Of a DNA stretch of 64,000 nucleotides, positions 54,665-62,589 are shown one piece after another. Source of the DNA: Streptomyces sp. DH5. GTDB taxonomy: Bacteria; Actinomycetota; Actinomycetes; Streptomycetales; Streptomycetaceae. Location of the stretch: NCBI RefSeq assembly GCF_020873915.1, contig NZ_JAHWGP010000038.1:1-64000 (forward strand). The letters are read 5' to 3'. The notes under the pieces were generated by a model. The model saw only the letters and a program-made list of their open reading frames with translations. It made no database searches and was not told where the DNA came from. Positions within the stretch are counted from its first letter, which is position 1; each line of letters starts with the position of its first letter. The position numbers and the translations under genes were made by a program.

Positions 54665-55111
54665 GTGCAGAACTCCGAGGCCATGGCCCTGTCCGCCGCC
54701 CTGCTCGCCGCCGCCGGAGAGCTCACCCGGCGCATCCACGACGGGGTGGCCGCCCGCGGGTTCGAAGGGCTGCGGCCCGCGCACGGCTTCGCCTTCACCC
54801 GGCTCACCCCGGACGGTGCGACGGTCACCGACCTCGCGGCCCACCTCGGGATGACCAAGCAGGCCGCGAGTCAGCTCGTCGACGAGCTGGTGCGCAAGGG
54901 GTACGCCGAGCGCCGGCCGCACCCCGGGGACGCGCGGGCGCGGCTGGTGGTGCTCACCGACGAGGGGCGGGCCTGTACCCGGGCGGCCGAGGAGGCGGCG
55001 GCCGAGGCCGTGCGGGCCTGGGGCGAGGAGTTGGGGGAGCAGGAACTGCGGGCGCTGTGCGAGCGGTTGCTGCGCATCGCGCCCGGCGGGCCGATTCGTC
55101 CCGCTTGGTGA
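54665..55111 (+). CDS. MarR family transcriptional regulator
   Basis: A 148-residue winged-helix protein. The MarR helix-turn-helix and wing are GATVTDLAAHLGMTKQAASQLVDELVRKGYAERRPHPGDARARLVVLTDEG, flanked by dimerisation helices. GTG 54665 is the first in-frame start after the operator; ATG 54683 is possible, with GAGG 2 nt before it. The gene is divergent from the cupin gene and probably controls both. The ligand is unknown. Confidence 0.88.
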   Translation: MQNSEAMALSAALLAAAGELTRRIHDGVAARGFEGLRPAHGFAFTRLTPDGATVTDLAAHLGMTKQAASQLVDELVRKGYAERRPHPGDARARLVVLTDEGRACTRAAEEAAAEAVRAWGEELGEQELRALCERLLRIAPGGPIRPAW

Positions 55112-55285
55112 CGCCTTATCAGGTGGAGGCGGCCGTGCGCGGGTCGATGTCGGAAGTTTTTGCCGACCCGTAACTTCCAGCTGTGGCTACTCGCCCGTAA
55201 CTTGACGAGTGAACAGCATCCTCGTGATCCGGATCACAGGGCGTAGGACCCCACCCTTCCCCTTGACCCGCAAGGAGATCACACG

Positions 55286-56149
55286 ATGCTGCACTGGAAG
55301 CGGGTGATCAGACCGCTGGCGGCGTTCCTCCTGGCCGCCGCGGCCGTCACCGTCCCCTCCGCCGCGAGTGCCCGGGCCGCCGCCGCACCCGGCTCGGGCT
55401 GGAACGACTACACGTGCGTGCCGTCCGCCACCCATCCCCGCCCCGTCGTCCTGGTCCACGGCACCTTCGGCAACTCCGTCGACAACTGGCTTGGCCTCGC
55501 CCCCTATCTGAAGCACCGCGGCTACTGCGTCTACTCCCTCGACTACGGGCAGCTCCCCGGCGTGCCCTTCCTCCACGGCCTCGGCCCCGTCGAGAAGTCC
55601 GCCGAACAGCTCGACGCCTTCGTCGACAAGGTGCTCGCCGCCACCGGTGCCGACGAGGCCGACATCGTCGGCCACTCCCAGGGCGGCATGATGCCCCGCC
55701 ACTACCTCAAGTTCCTCGGCGGAGCGGACGAGGTGAACGCCCTCGTCGGCATCGCCCCCAGCAACCACGGCACCACGCTCGGCGGCCTCACCGCCCTCCT
55801 GCCGTACTTCCCCGGCGCCGAGGACCTGCTGAGCGAGGCCACCCCCGCCCTCGCCGACCAGGTCGCCGGCTCCGACTTCCTCACCCGGCTCAACGCGGGC
55901 GGCGACACCGTGCCCGGCGTCCGCTACACCGTCATCGCCACCCGGTACGACCAGGTCGTCACCCCGTACCGCAGCGCCTTCCTGACCGGACCGGGCGTGC
56001 GCAACGTGCTGCTCCAGGACCTCTGTCCGGTCGACCTGTCCGAGCACCTGGCGATCGCCCTCTTCGACCGGATCGTCTTCCACGAGGTGGCCAACGCCCT
56101 CGATCCGGCCCGTGCGAAACCCACCACCTGCGCCTCGGCGTTCAGCTGA
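55286..56149 (+). CDS. Secreted lipase/esterase (alpha/beta hydrolase)
   Basis: A 287-residue exported hydrolase. A signal peptide (residues 1-32, VIRPLAAFLLAAAAVTVPSAASARA) is followed by the oxyanion HGTFGNSVDNW, the nucleophile GHSQGGMM with Ser131, and a late histidine region (DLSEHLAIALFD). Cysteines near both ends (YTC at residue 45 and TTCASAFS) may form a disulphide. It matches the secreted lipases of Streptomyces. AAGGAG lies 9 nt before ATG 55286. A perfect hairpin lies 6 nt after the stop. Confidence 0.9.
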   Translation: MLHWKRVIRPLAAFLLAAAAVTVPSAASARAAAAPGSGWNDYTCVPSATHPRPVVLVHGTFGNSVDNWLGLAPYLKHRGYCVYSLDYGQLPGVPFLHGLGPVEKSAEQLDAFVDKVLAATGADEADIVGHSQGGMMPRHYLKFLGGADEVNALVGIAPSNHGTTLGGLTALLPYFPGAEDLLSEATPALADQVAGSDFLTRLNAGGDTVPGVRYTVIATRYDQVVTPYRSAFLTGPGVRNVLLQDLCPVDLSEHLAIALFDRIVFHEVANALDPARAKPTTCASAFS

Positions 56150-56154
56150 CACAT

Positions 56155-56197
56155 GCGGGGGCCCTGTCCGGCCTGAGCCGCCGGACAGGGCCCCCGC
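56155..56197. terminator. Bidirectional terminator
   Basis: A perfect 18-bp stem (GCGGGGGCCCTGTCCGGC and complement) with a 7-nt loop, between the stops of the lipase and the convergent LPMO. Confidence 0.88.
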
Positions 56198-56202
56198 GCC
56201 GG

Positions 56203-57246
56203 TCAGCGGCCGTGCCGCCCGGTCGCCGTGCGGCGCCGTGCGGAGGCGAACAGTGCCGCCGAGCCCAGTGCCAGCGCCGCGGCACCGCCGACCATCAGGT
56301 ACGGCGTGCTGGAGTCGCCACCGGTCTCCGCGAGGTTCTGCGCGGCCCCGGCCGCCTTGGGCCGGTTGGGGGCGTCGGCGGCGCCCGGAACCGGGTCGTC
56401 GCCCGCCGGGGCCGGCTTCGCCGACGTGCTGGGGTCGTCGTCACCGTGCCCGTGGTTCTCGATGCTCGACTTCTCGGCGCCGTCCCTGATCTGCCGCTCG
56501 GACGGGGCGGAGGCCGTCGGCGCCGGGACCGCCGCCTCCTCGGGGGCGTCGCCGGAGGTCTCGCCGCCGTCTGCCGCGTCCCCGCCCGCCGGGGCCCCGC
56601 CGACCGCCCCGGATCCGCCGCCGAAGGTGACGTCCGAGCACGAGTAGAACGCCTCCGGGCTGTCCGACCGCTGCCACACCGCGTACAGCAGCTGCTTGCC
56701 GGAGCGCTCGGGGAGGGTCCCGCCGAACGTGTAGAAGCCGCCCGACGCCGCCGGGTCGGTGGAGGTCGCCACCGGGTTCGCCAGGTCCAGGTCGTCCCAG
56801 GCCAGCGGCTGCGACGGGTCGTAGCCGGGCTTGGTGATGTACACCGTGAAGGTCCCCTTGTGCGGGGCCGTCACCCGGTACTTGAAGGTGTACGAGCCGC
56901 TGCTCACGCTCGTCGCCGGCCAGTCGGCGCGGGCCAGGTCGAGGCCCTTGAACGCCGCGTCGCCCGCGCTGCACAGCTTGCCGTCGGCGATGAGCTCCCG
57001 GTGGCGTCCGCCGGCGTCGCCGATGCGGACGCCGTTCCAGTCGTAGAGCGCCTGGGTGCCGCCGGCCGCCACCGCCGCCCTGCACGCCGCCGACGTGGGA
57101 CTCTCCGGGCCCTCGGCATAGCACTGGGCGACCCGGCTGACCGGGTCACCCATCGAACCGTGCGCCGCCGCCGGGGTGGCGGACAGCCCGGTCAGGGCGA
57201 GCGGGACGAGACCGGCGGCGACAGCGGCCTTGCGGCGTGCGGACAT
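56203..57246 (-). CDS. Lytic polysaccharide monooxygenase (AA10) with sortase-type anchor
   Basis: A 347-residue secreted copper enzyme. The signal peptide ends at ATPAAA so that His29 (HGSMGDPVSRV) becomes the N-terminal histidine of the copper brace; the second histidine is in RVTAPHKGTF. The AA10 domain ends near SCSDVTFG. It is followed by a ~95-residue Gly/Ala/Pro/Ser-rich linker and a C-terminal LAETG (305-309), a hydrophobic segment and an arginine-rich tail, the layout of a class E sortase (LAXTG) substrate. Thus a chitin/cellulose-oxidising enzyme probably anchored to the wall. ATG 57246 has GGAG 10 nt upstream. Confidence 0.9.
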   Translation of the reverse strand: MSARRKAAVAAGLVPLALTGLSATPAAAHGSMGDPVSRVAQCYAEGPESPTSAACRAAVAAGGTQALYDWNGVRIGDAGGRHRELIADGKLCSAGDAAFKGLDLARADWPATSVSSGSYTFKYRVTAPHKGTFTVYITKPGYDPSQPLAWDDLDLANPVATSTDPAASGGFYTFGGTLPERSGKQLLYAVWQRSDSPEAFYSCSDVTFGGGSGAVGGAPAGGDAADGGETSGDAPEEAAVPAPTASAPSERQIRDGAEKSSIENHGHGDDDPSTSAKPAPAGDDPVPGAADAPNRPKAAGAAQNLAETGGDSSTPYLMVGGAAALALGSAALFASARRRTATGRHGR

Positions 57247-57479
57247 GGGGCAGCAACTCCTCGACAACGGCGGTCCGTGGAACCTTCGGGGACGAATCCC
57301 GTGGGGGTGGCTCAGAAGCTAGCGGTGAGGAACCGTGAAATCGCCTGTCGAAGGCCCCGGAGGGGGATCCTTATGGCCGCGTTAAGGGAGTGCTCAGGCT
57401 GGGATCAGGTAGGCGGGGGCGGACCACGCGGTGAACGTGGCCGCGGGCAGGGTCTTCGTGGCGGAAGCACCGGGCCGGG

Positions 57480-57790
57480 TGCCGTCCGGGCGACCGGTCT
57501 CGTGGTGGCCGAGCCGCGCGCGGGCCACCTGTCCCCGGACACCGGTGCCGTCCGCCCCGTGGCGCACGGCACCGGGGGTGGGGCGCTTGCTGCCGCAGTT
57601 CCTGGACGCGCACGCCCGTGTGCCCGGGCTGCCCGGGGTCGGGCTCTTCACGAACGCCCTGATGCGGAAGAGCCGGCCGATCCACCCGGAGTCCGGCTAC
57701 GAGGCCGTGGAGCGAGTTCGGCCTGCGCGGGACCGCCGGTCCCTACGAGCGGGTCCACTGCCGCAAGCGGCCGGACCGGGGCCCGGGCGG
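57480..57790 (+). pseudogene. Decayed unidentified coding sequence
   Basis: Third-position GC and sensible peptides change frame: ATGLVVAEPRAGHLSPDTGAVRPVAHGTG (about 57480-57580), then LLPQFLDAHARVPGLPGVGLFTNALMRKSRPIHPESGYEAVE (to about 57711), then EFGLRGTAGPYERVHCRKR in the third frame. At least two indels are needed. I do not recognise the family. It runs into a small gene on the other strand. Confidence 0.45.
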
Positions 57791-57796
57791 GGGCGG

Positions 57797-57931
57797 TCAG
57801 CCGTCGGGCCACCAGGTGCGGGCGATGTCCTTGCGGACCTCGGGTCGTCCCGCGGGACGCTCGTCGGCCTCCTCACGGACCCGGCGGGTGTCCGTCTTCC
57901 TCGGGGGCTTCTGCACGGTGACACGGCGCAT
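57797..57931 (-). CDS. Small 44-residue conserved-looking protein
   Basis: A short gene on the minus strand: MRRVTVQKPPRKTDTRRVRE followed by EADERPAGRPEVRKDIARTW and WPDG. A GGAGGAGG Shine-Dalgarno lies about 5 nt before ATG 57931, third-position GC is high, and the ending DIARTWWPDG looks constrained. I do not recognise a function. It is highly charged and presumably cytosolic. Confidence 0.6.
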   Translation of the reverse strand: MRRVTVQKPPRKTDTRRVREEADERPAGRPEVRKDIARTWWPDG

Positions 57932-58046
57932 GACTGCCTCCTCCAGGGTCCACCGGGTTCCGTGTTCTCACGGAGGCGAACCTTTCGGGGGAGAGTTCCT
58001 CATCGGCCCTCCGCTGTCTGTGGCGACGGTCACGAATCGATTGTCA

Positions 58047-58060
58047 GTGGCAGGTGCCAC
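58047..58060. promoter_or_regulatory. 14-bp palindrome before the methyltransferase gene
   Basis: GTGGCAGGTGCCAC, two perfect 6-bp arms around GG, lies 9 nt before ATG 58070 and after TTGTCA (58041-58046), which could be a -35. It may be an operator or a chance hairpin that lowers translation. Confidence 0.4.
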
Positions 58061-58069
58061 CATGACGCC

Positions 58070-58690
58070 ATGACCACGATCAATGGTGACCGTACGGGCA
58101 CGGAGGGTGTCGACTGGGACGCGCGGGCCGCCGGCTTCGACGAGGAACCGGACCACGGGCTGCGCGACCCGCGGGTGCGCGCCGCCTGGGCCGCGCGTCT
58201 GCGCGCCTGGCTGCCCCGCCCGGCCGGTGACGTCCTCGACCTCGGCTGCGGTACCGGCAGCCTGTCGCTCCTCGCGGCCGAGCAGGGGCACCGGATCACC
58301 GGCGTCGACCGGTCCCCGGCGATGGTGGCGCTCGCCCGGGAGAAGCTCGCCGGGCGGGACGCGGTGTTCCTGCTCGGCGACGCGGCGTCCCCGCCGGTCG
58401 GTGAGGAGCGCTACGACGCCGTCCTCGTCCGGCACGTGCTGTGGACCCTGCCCGAGCCCGGCCGGGTGCTGCGGCACTGGCGGGACCTGCTGCGGCCGGG
58501 CGGACGGCTCGTCCTGGTCGAGGGGGTGTGGGGGACGGTGAGCCCGGCCGGCATACCGGCGGACCGGCTCACCGCCCTGCTGGCCCCGCTCGGCGGACGG
58601 GTGCGGGTGGAGCACCTGTCCGGGGACCCGGCACTGTGGGGCCGGGAGGTGGACGACGAGCGTTACGCGGTGCTCGCGGTCCCCGGGTGA
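58070..58690 (+). CDS. Class I SAM-dependent methyltransferase
   Basis: A 206-residue methyltransferase. Motif I is VLDLGCGTGSLSLLAAEQG, motif II GVDRSPAMVALA, and motif IV YDAVLVRHVLWTLPEPGRVLRHWRDLLRPGGRLVLVEG. Substrate unknown (small molecule type). It starts DWDARAAGFDEEPDHGLRDP, a form common in Streptomyces. ATG 58070 was chosen because the overlapping ATG 58062 is out of frame. Confidence 0.85.
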   Translation: MTTINGDRTGTEGVDWDARAAGFDEEPDHGLRDPRVRAAWAARLRAWLPRPAGDVLDLGCGTGSLSLLAAEQGHRITGVDRSPAMVALAREKLAGRDAVFLLGDAASPPVGEERYDAVLVRHVLWTLPEPGRVLRHWRDLLRPGGRLVLVEGVWGTVSPAGIPADRLTALLAPLGGRVRVEHLSGDPALWGREVDDERYAVLAVPG

Positions 58691-58699
58691 GCCGCGGAC

Positions 58700-59200
58700 T
58701 CAGGCGAGCAGCGTGCCGATCCCGTCCCCGCGGGCCCGGGCGTCCAGCTCGTCGAGGGCGGCCACCGCGGCGGCCGCCGCCCCGGGGTCCGTGGTGAGCA
58801 GACCGCTCGCCGCGAACTCGTCCTCGTCCAGTCGTCGTACGTCCGTGCCGTCCGCGGAGACCCACAGGTCCAGGTCGAGGTCCTCGACGACCAGCCGGCC
58901 ACCGGAGAGCTCCGCCGGGCGGGTGATGTCGCAGTAGTGCCCCTTGAGGGCGCCGTCGGAGGTACGGACCTCCTTCACCGAGTACCACCGGTCGCGCCAG
59001 TAGTGCTCCGTGAAGACGTCCCCGGGCTCGAAGCGCACGAAGCCGAAGTCGCGCACACCGCTGCCCGCCCAGGGGGCGCGCACGCTGACGCGCGTGCCGT
59101 CGTCGCCGAGCAGCTCGGCCGGGTAGCGGATCTTCATCCGGCCCGCCTTGACGAGGACGACCTCCACCCGCGCCGGTCCGTCAGCCGAGTTCACGGACAT
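58700..59200 (-). CDS. DUF402 family protein
   Basis: A 166-residue protein. The DUF402 core is YWRDRWYSVKEVRTSDGALKGHYCDITRPAEL, with the conserved tryptophan, tyrosine and aspartate residues, then VVEDLDLDLWV. Family members act as nucleotide phosphatases or RNA-associated proteins; the role here is unknown. GGAGG lies 5-7 nt before ATG 59200. It overlaps the upstream GNAT gene by 20 bp on the same strand, so the two are co-transcribed. Confidence 0.85.
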   Translation of the reverse strand: MSVNSADGPARVEVVLVKAGRMKIRYPAELLGDDGTRVSVRAPWAGSGVRDFGFVRFEPGDVFTEHYWRDRWYSVKEVRTSDGALKGHYCDITRPAELSGGRLVVEDLDLDLWVSADGTDVRRLDEDEFAASGLLTTDPGAAAAAVAALDELDARARGDGIGTLLA

Positions 59201-60110
59201 ACCGCACCTCCGTCCCGCAGATCTCGTAGCCGAACCACTGGTTGATCGCGATCATCGGCCCGTTCCCGGTGTCGTTGCCCGTGAACGCCTCCGTGTACCC
59301 GGCCGCGCGAGCCCGATGCAGGGAGTCGTTCTTGGCGAGCTTGGCCAGGCCCCGGCCGCGGTGGGCGCGGGCGGTGCCGGTCATGCCCGTGGCGTACCGG
59401 GTGCCGCCGTCCGTGCGGGCCGCGGAGAACGCGGCGGGGCGGCCGTCGACCAGCGCCACCGTGGTCAGCTCGGCGCTGAACAGCGGGTGCCGCCAGGTCT
59501 CCGCCAGCCACGCCTCGTAGTCGGTGAACTCGGTGTCCACGTCGCTCGGCTCGTCCGCCGTGGTCTCGGCGTCCAGCTCGAACAGCGGGCGCGGATCGGC
59601 GGCGAATGCCGAGGCCGGGCACAGCTCCACGCCCGGCGGCGGGTCCTGGAGCGGGGGCAGGGTGCCGTTCGCCAGGTCCAGGCGGAGGAAGTGGGCGGAG
59701 CGGCTCGCCCGGTACCCGTGCGCCCCGGCGAAGGCGCGGTTGCCCGGCGCGTCCAGCACCCACGCGAGCAGCCTCGTCGCCCCGTGCGCGAGCAGGTGCT
59801 CCTCCGCGGCGCGGACCAGCAGCGTCCCGGCGCCCCGGCGGGTGTGCTCGGGGTGCACGTACACGTTGACGTTGCCCTGGCCCGGCTCGGCGCTCTCATG
59901 GGTCAGGTGCACCTGTGCCGTGCCGATCACCTCGCCGCCGGCCACGGCCACGAGGGGCCGGTAGCGGGCGTCGGCGTGCAGCTGGGTGAGGTCGTGCGCC
60001 AGGGACTCGGGCGTGACGAGGATGAACGGCAGCGCGGCCTGCCGGACGCGGGCGAAGCCCGCGAGGTCGGCGGGCGCGTCGGAGCGCAGATCGCGGACGG
60101 TCACTGTCAT
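59181..60110 (-). CDS. Tandem GNAT N-acetyltransferase
   Basis: A 309-residue protein with two GNAT domains. The first has VNVYVHPEHTRRGAGTLLVRAAEEHL (acetyl-CoA loop RRGAG), the second TGTARAHRGRGLAKLAKNDSLHRA (HRGRGLA) followed by TGNDTGNGPMIAINQWFGYEICG, typical of mycothiol synthase-like and antibiotic-modifying two-domain GNATs. The substrate is unknown. The ATG 60110 start lies 8 nt after a TAGCGT on the minus strand (60119-60124). It is divergent from the GntR gene. Confidence 0.88.
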   Translation of the reverse strand: MTVTVRDLRSDAPADLAGFARVRQAALPFILVTPESLAHDLTQLHADARYRPLVAVAGGEVIGTAQVHLTHESAEPGQGNVNVYVHPEHTRRGAGTLLVRAAEEHLLAHGATRLLAWVLDAPGNRAFAGAHGYRASRSAHFLRLDLANGTLPPLQDPPPGVELCPASAFAADPRPLFELDAETTADEPSDVDTEFTDYEAWLAETWRHPLFSAELTTVALVDGRPAAFSAARTDGGTRYATGMTGTARAHRGRGLAKLAKNDSLHRARAAGYTEAFTGNDTGNGPMIAINQWFGYEICGTEVRYVRELG

Positions 60111-60118
60111 GTGGGCGC

Positions 60119-60124
60119 ACGCTA
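60119..60124 (-). promoter_or_regulatory. -10 box of probable leaderless GNAT promoter
   Basis: TAGCGT on the minus strand is 8 nt before ATG 60110, with no Shine-Dalgarno between. Confidence 0.4.
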
Positions 60125-60204
60125 CGGGGAAGCGGCCGGGGACGCCTCCCGTTTTCCGGCCGGCGGGGGTGTTCCCGGCGGTGCGGCGGCGGGTCGGGGT
60201 GCGG

Positions 60205-60210
60205 GACAAT
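60205..60210 (+). promoter_or_regulatory. -10 box of probable leaderless GntR promoter
   Basis: GACAAT is followed by 6 nt and GTG 60217, again without a Shine-Dalgarno. Confidence 0.5.
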
Positions 60211-60216
60211 CGGGCC

Positions 60217-60582
60217 GTGACCTTGAAGATCCATATCGATGACGGCGCACCGCCGTACGAGCAGGTGCGGGCGCAGATCTCCGAGCAGGCCCGGGCGGGG
60301 GTACTGCCGGTGGGGTACCGGCTGCCGACGGTGCGGGGGCTGGCCGGGACACTCGGCCTGGCGGCGAACACGGTGGCCAAGGCGTACCGGGCGCTGGAGG
60401 CGGACGGGGTGATCGAGACGCGGGGCCGCAACGGGACGTTCGTCGCCGCGGCGGGGGCTGGGGCGGAGCGGGAGCTGGCGTCCGCCGGGCAGGATTATGC
60501 GGCGAGGGCGCGGCGGCTGGGGTGCTCGGAGGAAGAAGCGCTGGCCGCTGTACGGGATGCCCTGCGGGCGGCTTACGAGTGA
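60217..60582 (+). CDS. GntR family transcriptional regulator, YtrA type
   Basis: A 121-residue regulator with a single winged helix and a short C-terminal dimerisation helix. The HTH reads PPYEQVRAQISEQARAGVLPVGYRLPTVRGLAGTLGLAANTVAKAYRALEADGVIETRGRNGTFV. The small size is typical of the YtrA subfamily, which normally regulates an adjacent ABC transporter; none is present here, so its target is unknown. It is divergent from the GNAT gene. Confidence 0.88.
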   Translation: MTLKIHIDDGAPPYEQVRAQISEQARAGVLPVGYRLPTVRGLAGTLGLAANTVAKAYRALEADGVIETRGRNGTFVAAAGAGAERELASAGQDYAARARRLGCSEEEALAAVRDALRAAYE

Positions 60583-60628
60583 GTGCCGTCGCGGTGGAGG
60601 GCTGATCCCGGGTGCGGTCCGTGGGGGT

Positions 60629-60662
60629 TGGTCGCGCAGTTCCCCGCGCCCCTGAGGGGTCG
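60629..60662. repeat. Streptomyces intergenic repeat CGCGCAGTTCCCCGCGCCCC
   Basis: The word GTCGCGCAGTTCCCCGCGCC is one I recall in many Streptomyces intergenic regions, often followed by a hairpin-forming CCTGAGGGGT as here. A diverged copy (TTCGCGCAGCGCCCCCGCCC) is at 10306-10332. Its function is unknown. Confidence 0.6.
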
Positions 60663-60684
60663 GGGTAGGCGTCGGCCGGGTGGT

Positions 60685-61449
60685 TCAGCGGGCTTCTGCG
60701 GGGGTGGGGGCGACCGGGAGGTGGGCCGTGTGGGCCAGGTCGGTGAAGGCCTTGGCGTTGGCGACCTCTGCCGCGTTCGGGTCGTTGTCGAAGTACGCGT
60801 GGACGTCCTCGCCCGCGGGCCGGGTCGTGGCGATGCGGTCGAGCCAGGTGCGCAGGGACTGACGGCCGTAGAGGGGCCGGGGGCGGGCCCGGCCCTGGTG
60901 GAAGCGGACGTAGCCCCAGTCGGCGGTGCGCCACAGCGGGGTCGCGGGACGGGACAGCACGTCGGCCCAGCACAGGGCGGCGCCCCGGGACTCCAGTACG
61001 GCGCGGACCTGTGGCGTCCACCAGGACGGATGGCGCGGCTCGACCGCGATCCGGACCGACTCAGGGAAGCGGCGCAGACACGCGTGCAGCAGCGCCGGGG
61101 CGGCCCGGAGCGTGGGCGGGAGCTGGAGGAGGACCGGGCCCAGCCGGTCGCCCAGCCCGGCCGCGCGGCTCATCAGGCGCTCCACCGGCTCCTCGGGATC
61201 ACGCAGCCGTCTGACGTGCGTCAGGTAGCGGCTCGCCTCGACCGCGACGACGAAACCCGGCGGGGTGCGCTCCCGCCAGGACACGAAGGTCTCCCGGGAC
61301 GGCAGCCGGTAGAAGGCGCTGTTGATGTCGACCGTGGCGAAGTGCGCCGTGTACTCCTCCAGCCAGAGCCGCACCGGAAGACCGGCCGGATACAGCACTC
61401 CGCGCCAGTCCCGGTACTGCCACCCCGACGTGCCGGCGAACAGGGTCAT
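60685..61449 (-). CDS. DUF72 family protein
   Basis: A 254-residue TIM-barrel-like protein of the YecE/DUF72 family. Conserved segments are FAGTSGWQYRDWRGVLYP at the start, VDINSAFYRLPSRETFVSWRERTPPGFVVAVEASRYLTH, LGPVLLQLPPT, VEPRHPSWW, and the final HAYFDNDPNAAEVANAKAF. The biochemical role is unknown. It is 17 nt downstream of the DUF5925 ATPase gene on the same strand. Confidence 0.9.
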   Translation of the reverse strand: MTLFAGTSGWQYRDWRGVLYPAGLPVRLWLEEYTAHFATVDINSAFYRLPSRETFVSWRERTPPGFVVAVEASRYLTHVRRLRDPEEPVERLMSRAAGLGDRLGPVLLQLPPTLRAAPALLHACLRRFPESVRIAVEPRHPSWWTPQVRAVLESRGAALCWADVLSRPATPLWRTADWGYVRFHQGRARPRPLYGRQSLRTWLDRIATTRPAGEDVHAYFDNDPNAAEVANAKAFTDLAHTAHLPVAPTPAEAR

Positions 61450-61465
61450 GCGTCCATCGAAGCAC

Positions 61466-62560
61466 CTACAGGTACAGGCCCGCGTCCGCGTCGCCGCGCG
61501 GTTCCGGGAGCGCCGTCGGGGAGGTGCCCCGGCGCAGGGCGTACAGCTCGGCCAGCGTGGCGCCCTCGCGTCCGACGCCCTCCTCGCGGCCCAGCCAGTT
61601 CACCGCCTCGGTACGGGTCAGCCGGTCGACCTCGATCCGGGCGAGGCAGCGGCCGGGTCGGACCACGGCCGGGTGCAGGCGTTCCAGGTCCTCGTTGGTG
61701 GTCACCCCCACCAGGACGTTGCGGCCCTGGCCGAGCAGTCCGTCCGTCAGGTTCAGCAGGCGGGACAGGGCCTGCCCGGCGGTGTGCTTGGCCTCGCCGC
61801 GGATCAGCTCGTCGCAGTCCTCCAGGAGCAGCAGCCGCCAGCGGCCCCTGCCCGGCCCGTCCTCCTCGCCGATCGCGATGTCCATCAGGTAGCCGACGTC
61901 GGAGAAGAGCCGTTCGGGGTCCAGGACGCAGTCGACCTGGCACCAGTCGCGCCAGGACCGGGCCAGCGTGCGCAGCGCGGAGGTCTTGCCGGTGCCCGGC
62001 GGGCCGTGCAGCAGGAGCAGCCGGCCCGCGATGTCCTCGGGCGTGGTCTTCATCAGGCGGTCCAGCGCGTCCGCCACCGGCGCGGTGTAGTTGGGCCGGA
62101 TCTCCTCCCAGGTGCCCGCGGAGATCTGCCGGGTGGTGCGGTGCGGGCCGCGGCGCGGGGAGACGTACCAGAAGCCCATGGTGACGTGCTCCGGCTGCGG
62201 TTCGGGCTCGTCGGCCGCGCCGTCGGTGGCCTCGTCCAGGATCAGCGCCGCGAGTTCGGCGCTGGTCGCGGTGACCGTGACGTCGGCGCCCCGGTTCCAG
62301 CGGGAGACCAGCAGCGTCCAGCCGTCGCCCTCGGCCAGGGTGGCGCTGCGGTCGTCGTCCCTGGCGAGCCGCAGCACCCGCGCGCCTGCGGGCAGCAGGG
62401 TCGCGCCGGAGCGCACGCGGTCGATGTTGACGGCGTGCGCGTAGGGCTGCTCGCCCGTCGTGAAGCGGCCGAGGAACAACGCGTCGACGACATCCGACGG
62501 GGAGTCGCTGTCGTCGACGTTGAGCCGGATCGGCAGGGCGTCGTGCGGTTGCGCGGACAT
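61466..62560 (-). CDS. DUF5925 and AAA ATPase domain protein
   Basis: A 364-residue protein. The first ~150 residues (PIRLNVDDSDSPSDVVDALFLGRFTTGEQPYA) are the DUF5925 domain as I recall it; from about residue 180 is an AAA core with Walker A LLHGPPGTGKTSALRTLARSW, Walker B RWRLLLLEDCDELI, sensor LVGVTTNEDLERLHPAVVRPGRCLARIEV (arginine finger and sensor 2). Such ATPases act on protein or DNA substrates; the target is unknown. GTG 62578 is an alternative start six codons upstream. The gene is co-directional with DUF72. Confidence 0.85.
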   Translation of the reverse strand: MSAQPHDALPIRLNVDDSDSPSDVVDALFLGRFTTGEQPYAHAVNIDRVRSGATLLPAGARVLRLARDDDRSATLAEGDGWTLLVSRWNRGADVTVTATSAELAALILDEATDGAADEPEPQPEHVTMGFWYVSPRRGPHRTTRQISAGTWEEIRPNYTAPVADALDRLMKTTPEDIAGRLLLLHGPPGTGKTSALRTLARSWRDWCQVDCVLDPERLFSDVGYLMDIAIGEEDGPGRGRWRLLLLEDCDELIRGEAKHTAGQALSRLLNLTDGLLGQGRNVLVGVTTNEDLERLHPAVVRPGRCLARIEVDRLTRTEAVNWLGREEGVGREGATLAELYALRRGTSPTALPEPRGDADAGLYL

Positions 62561-62589
62561 GCCGCCATGATCGGTCACCGGGGCGCCGC

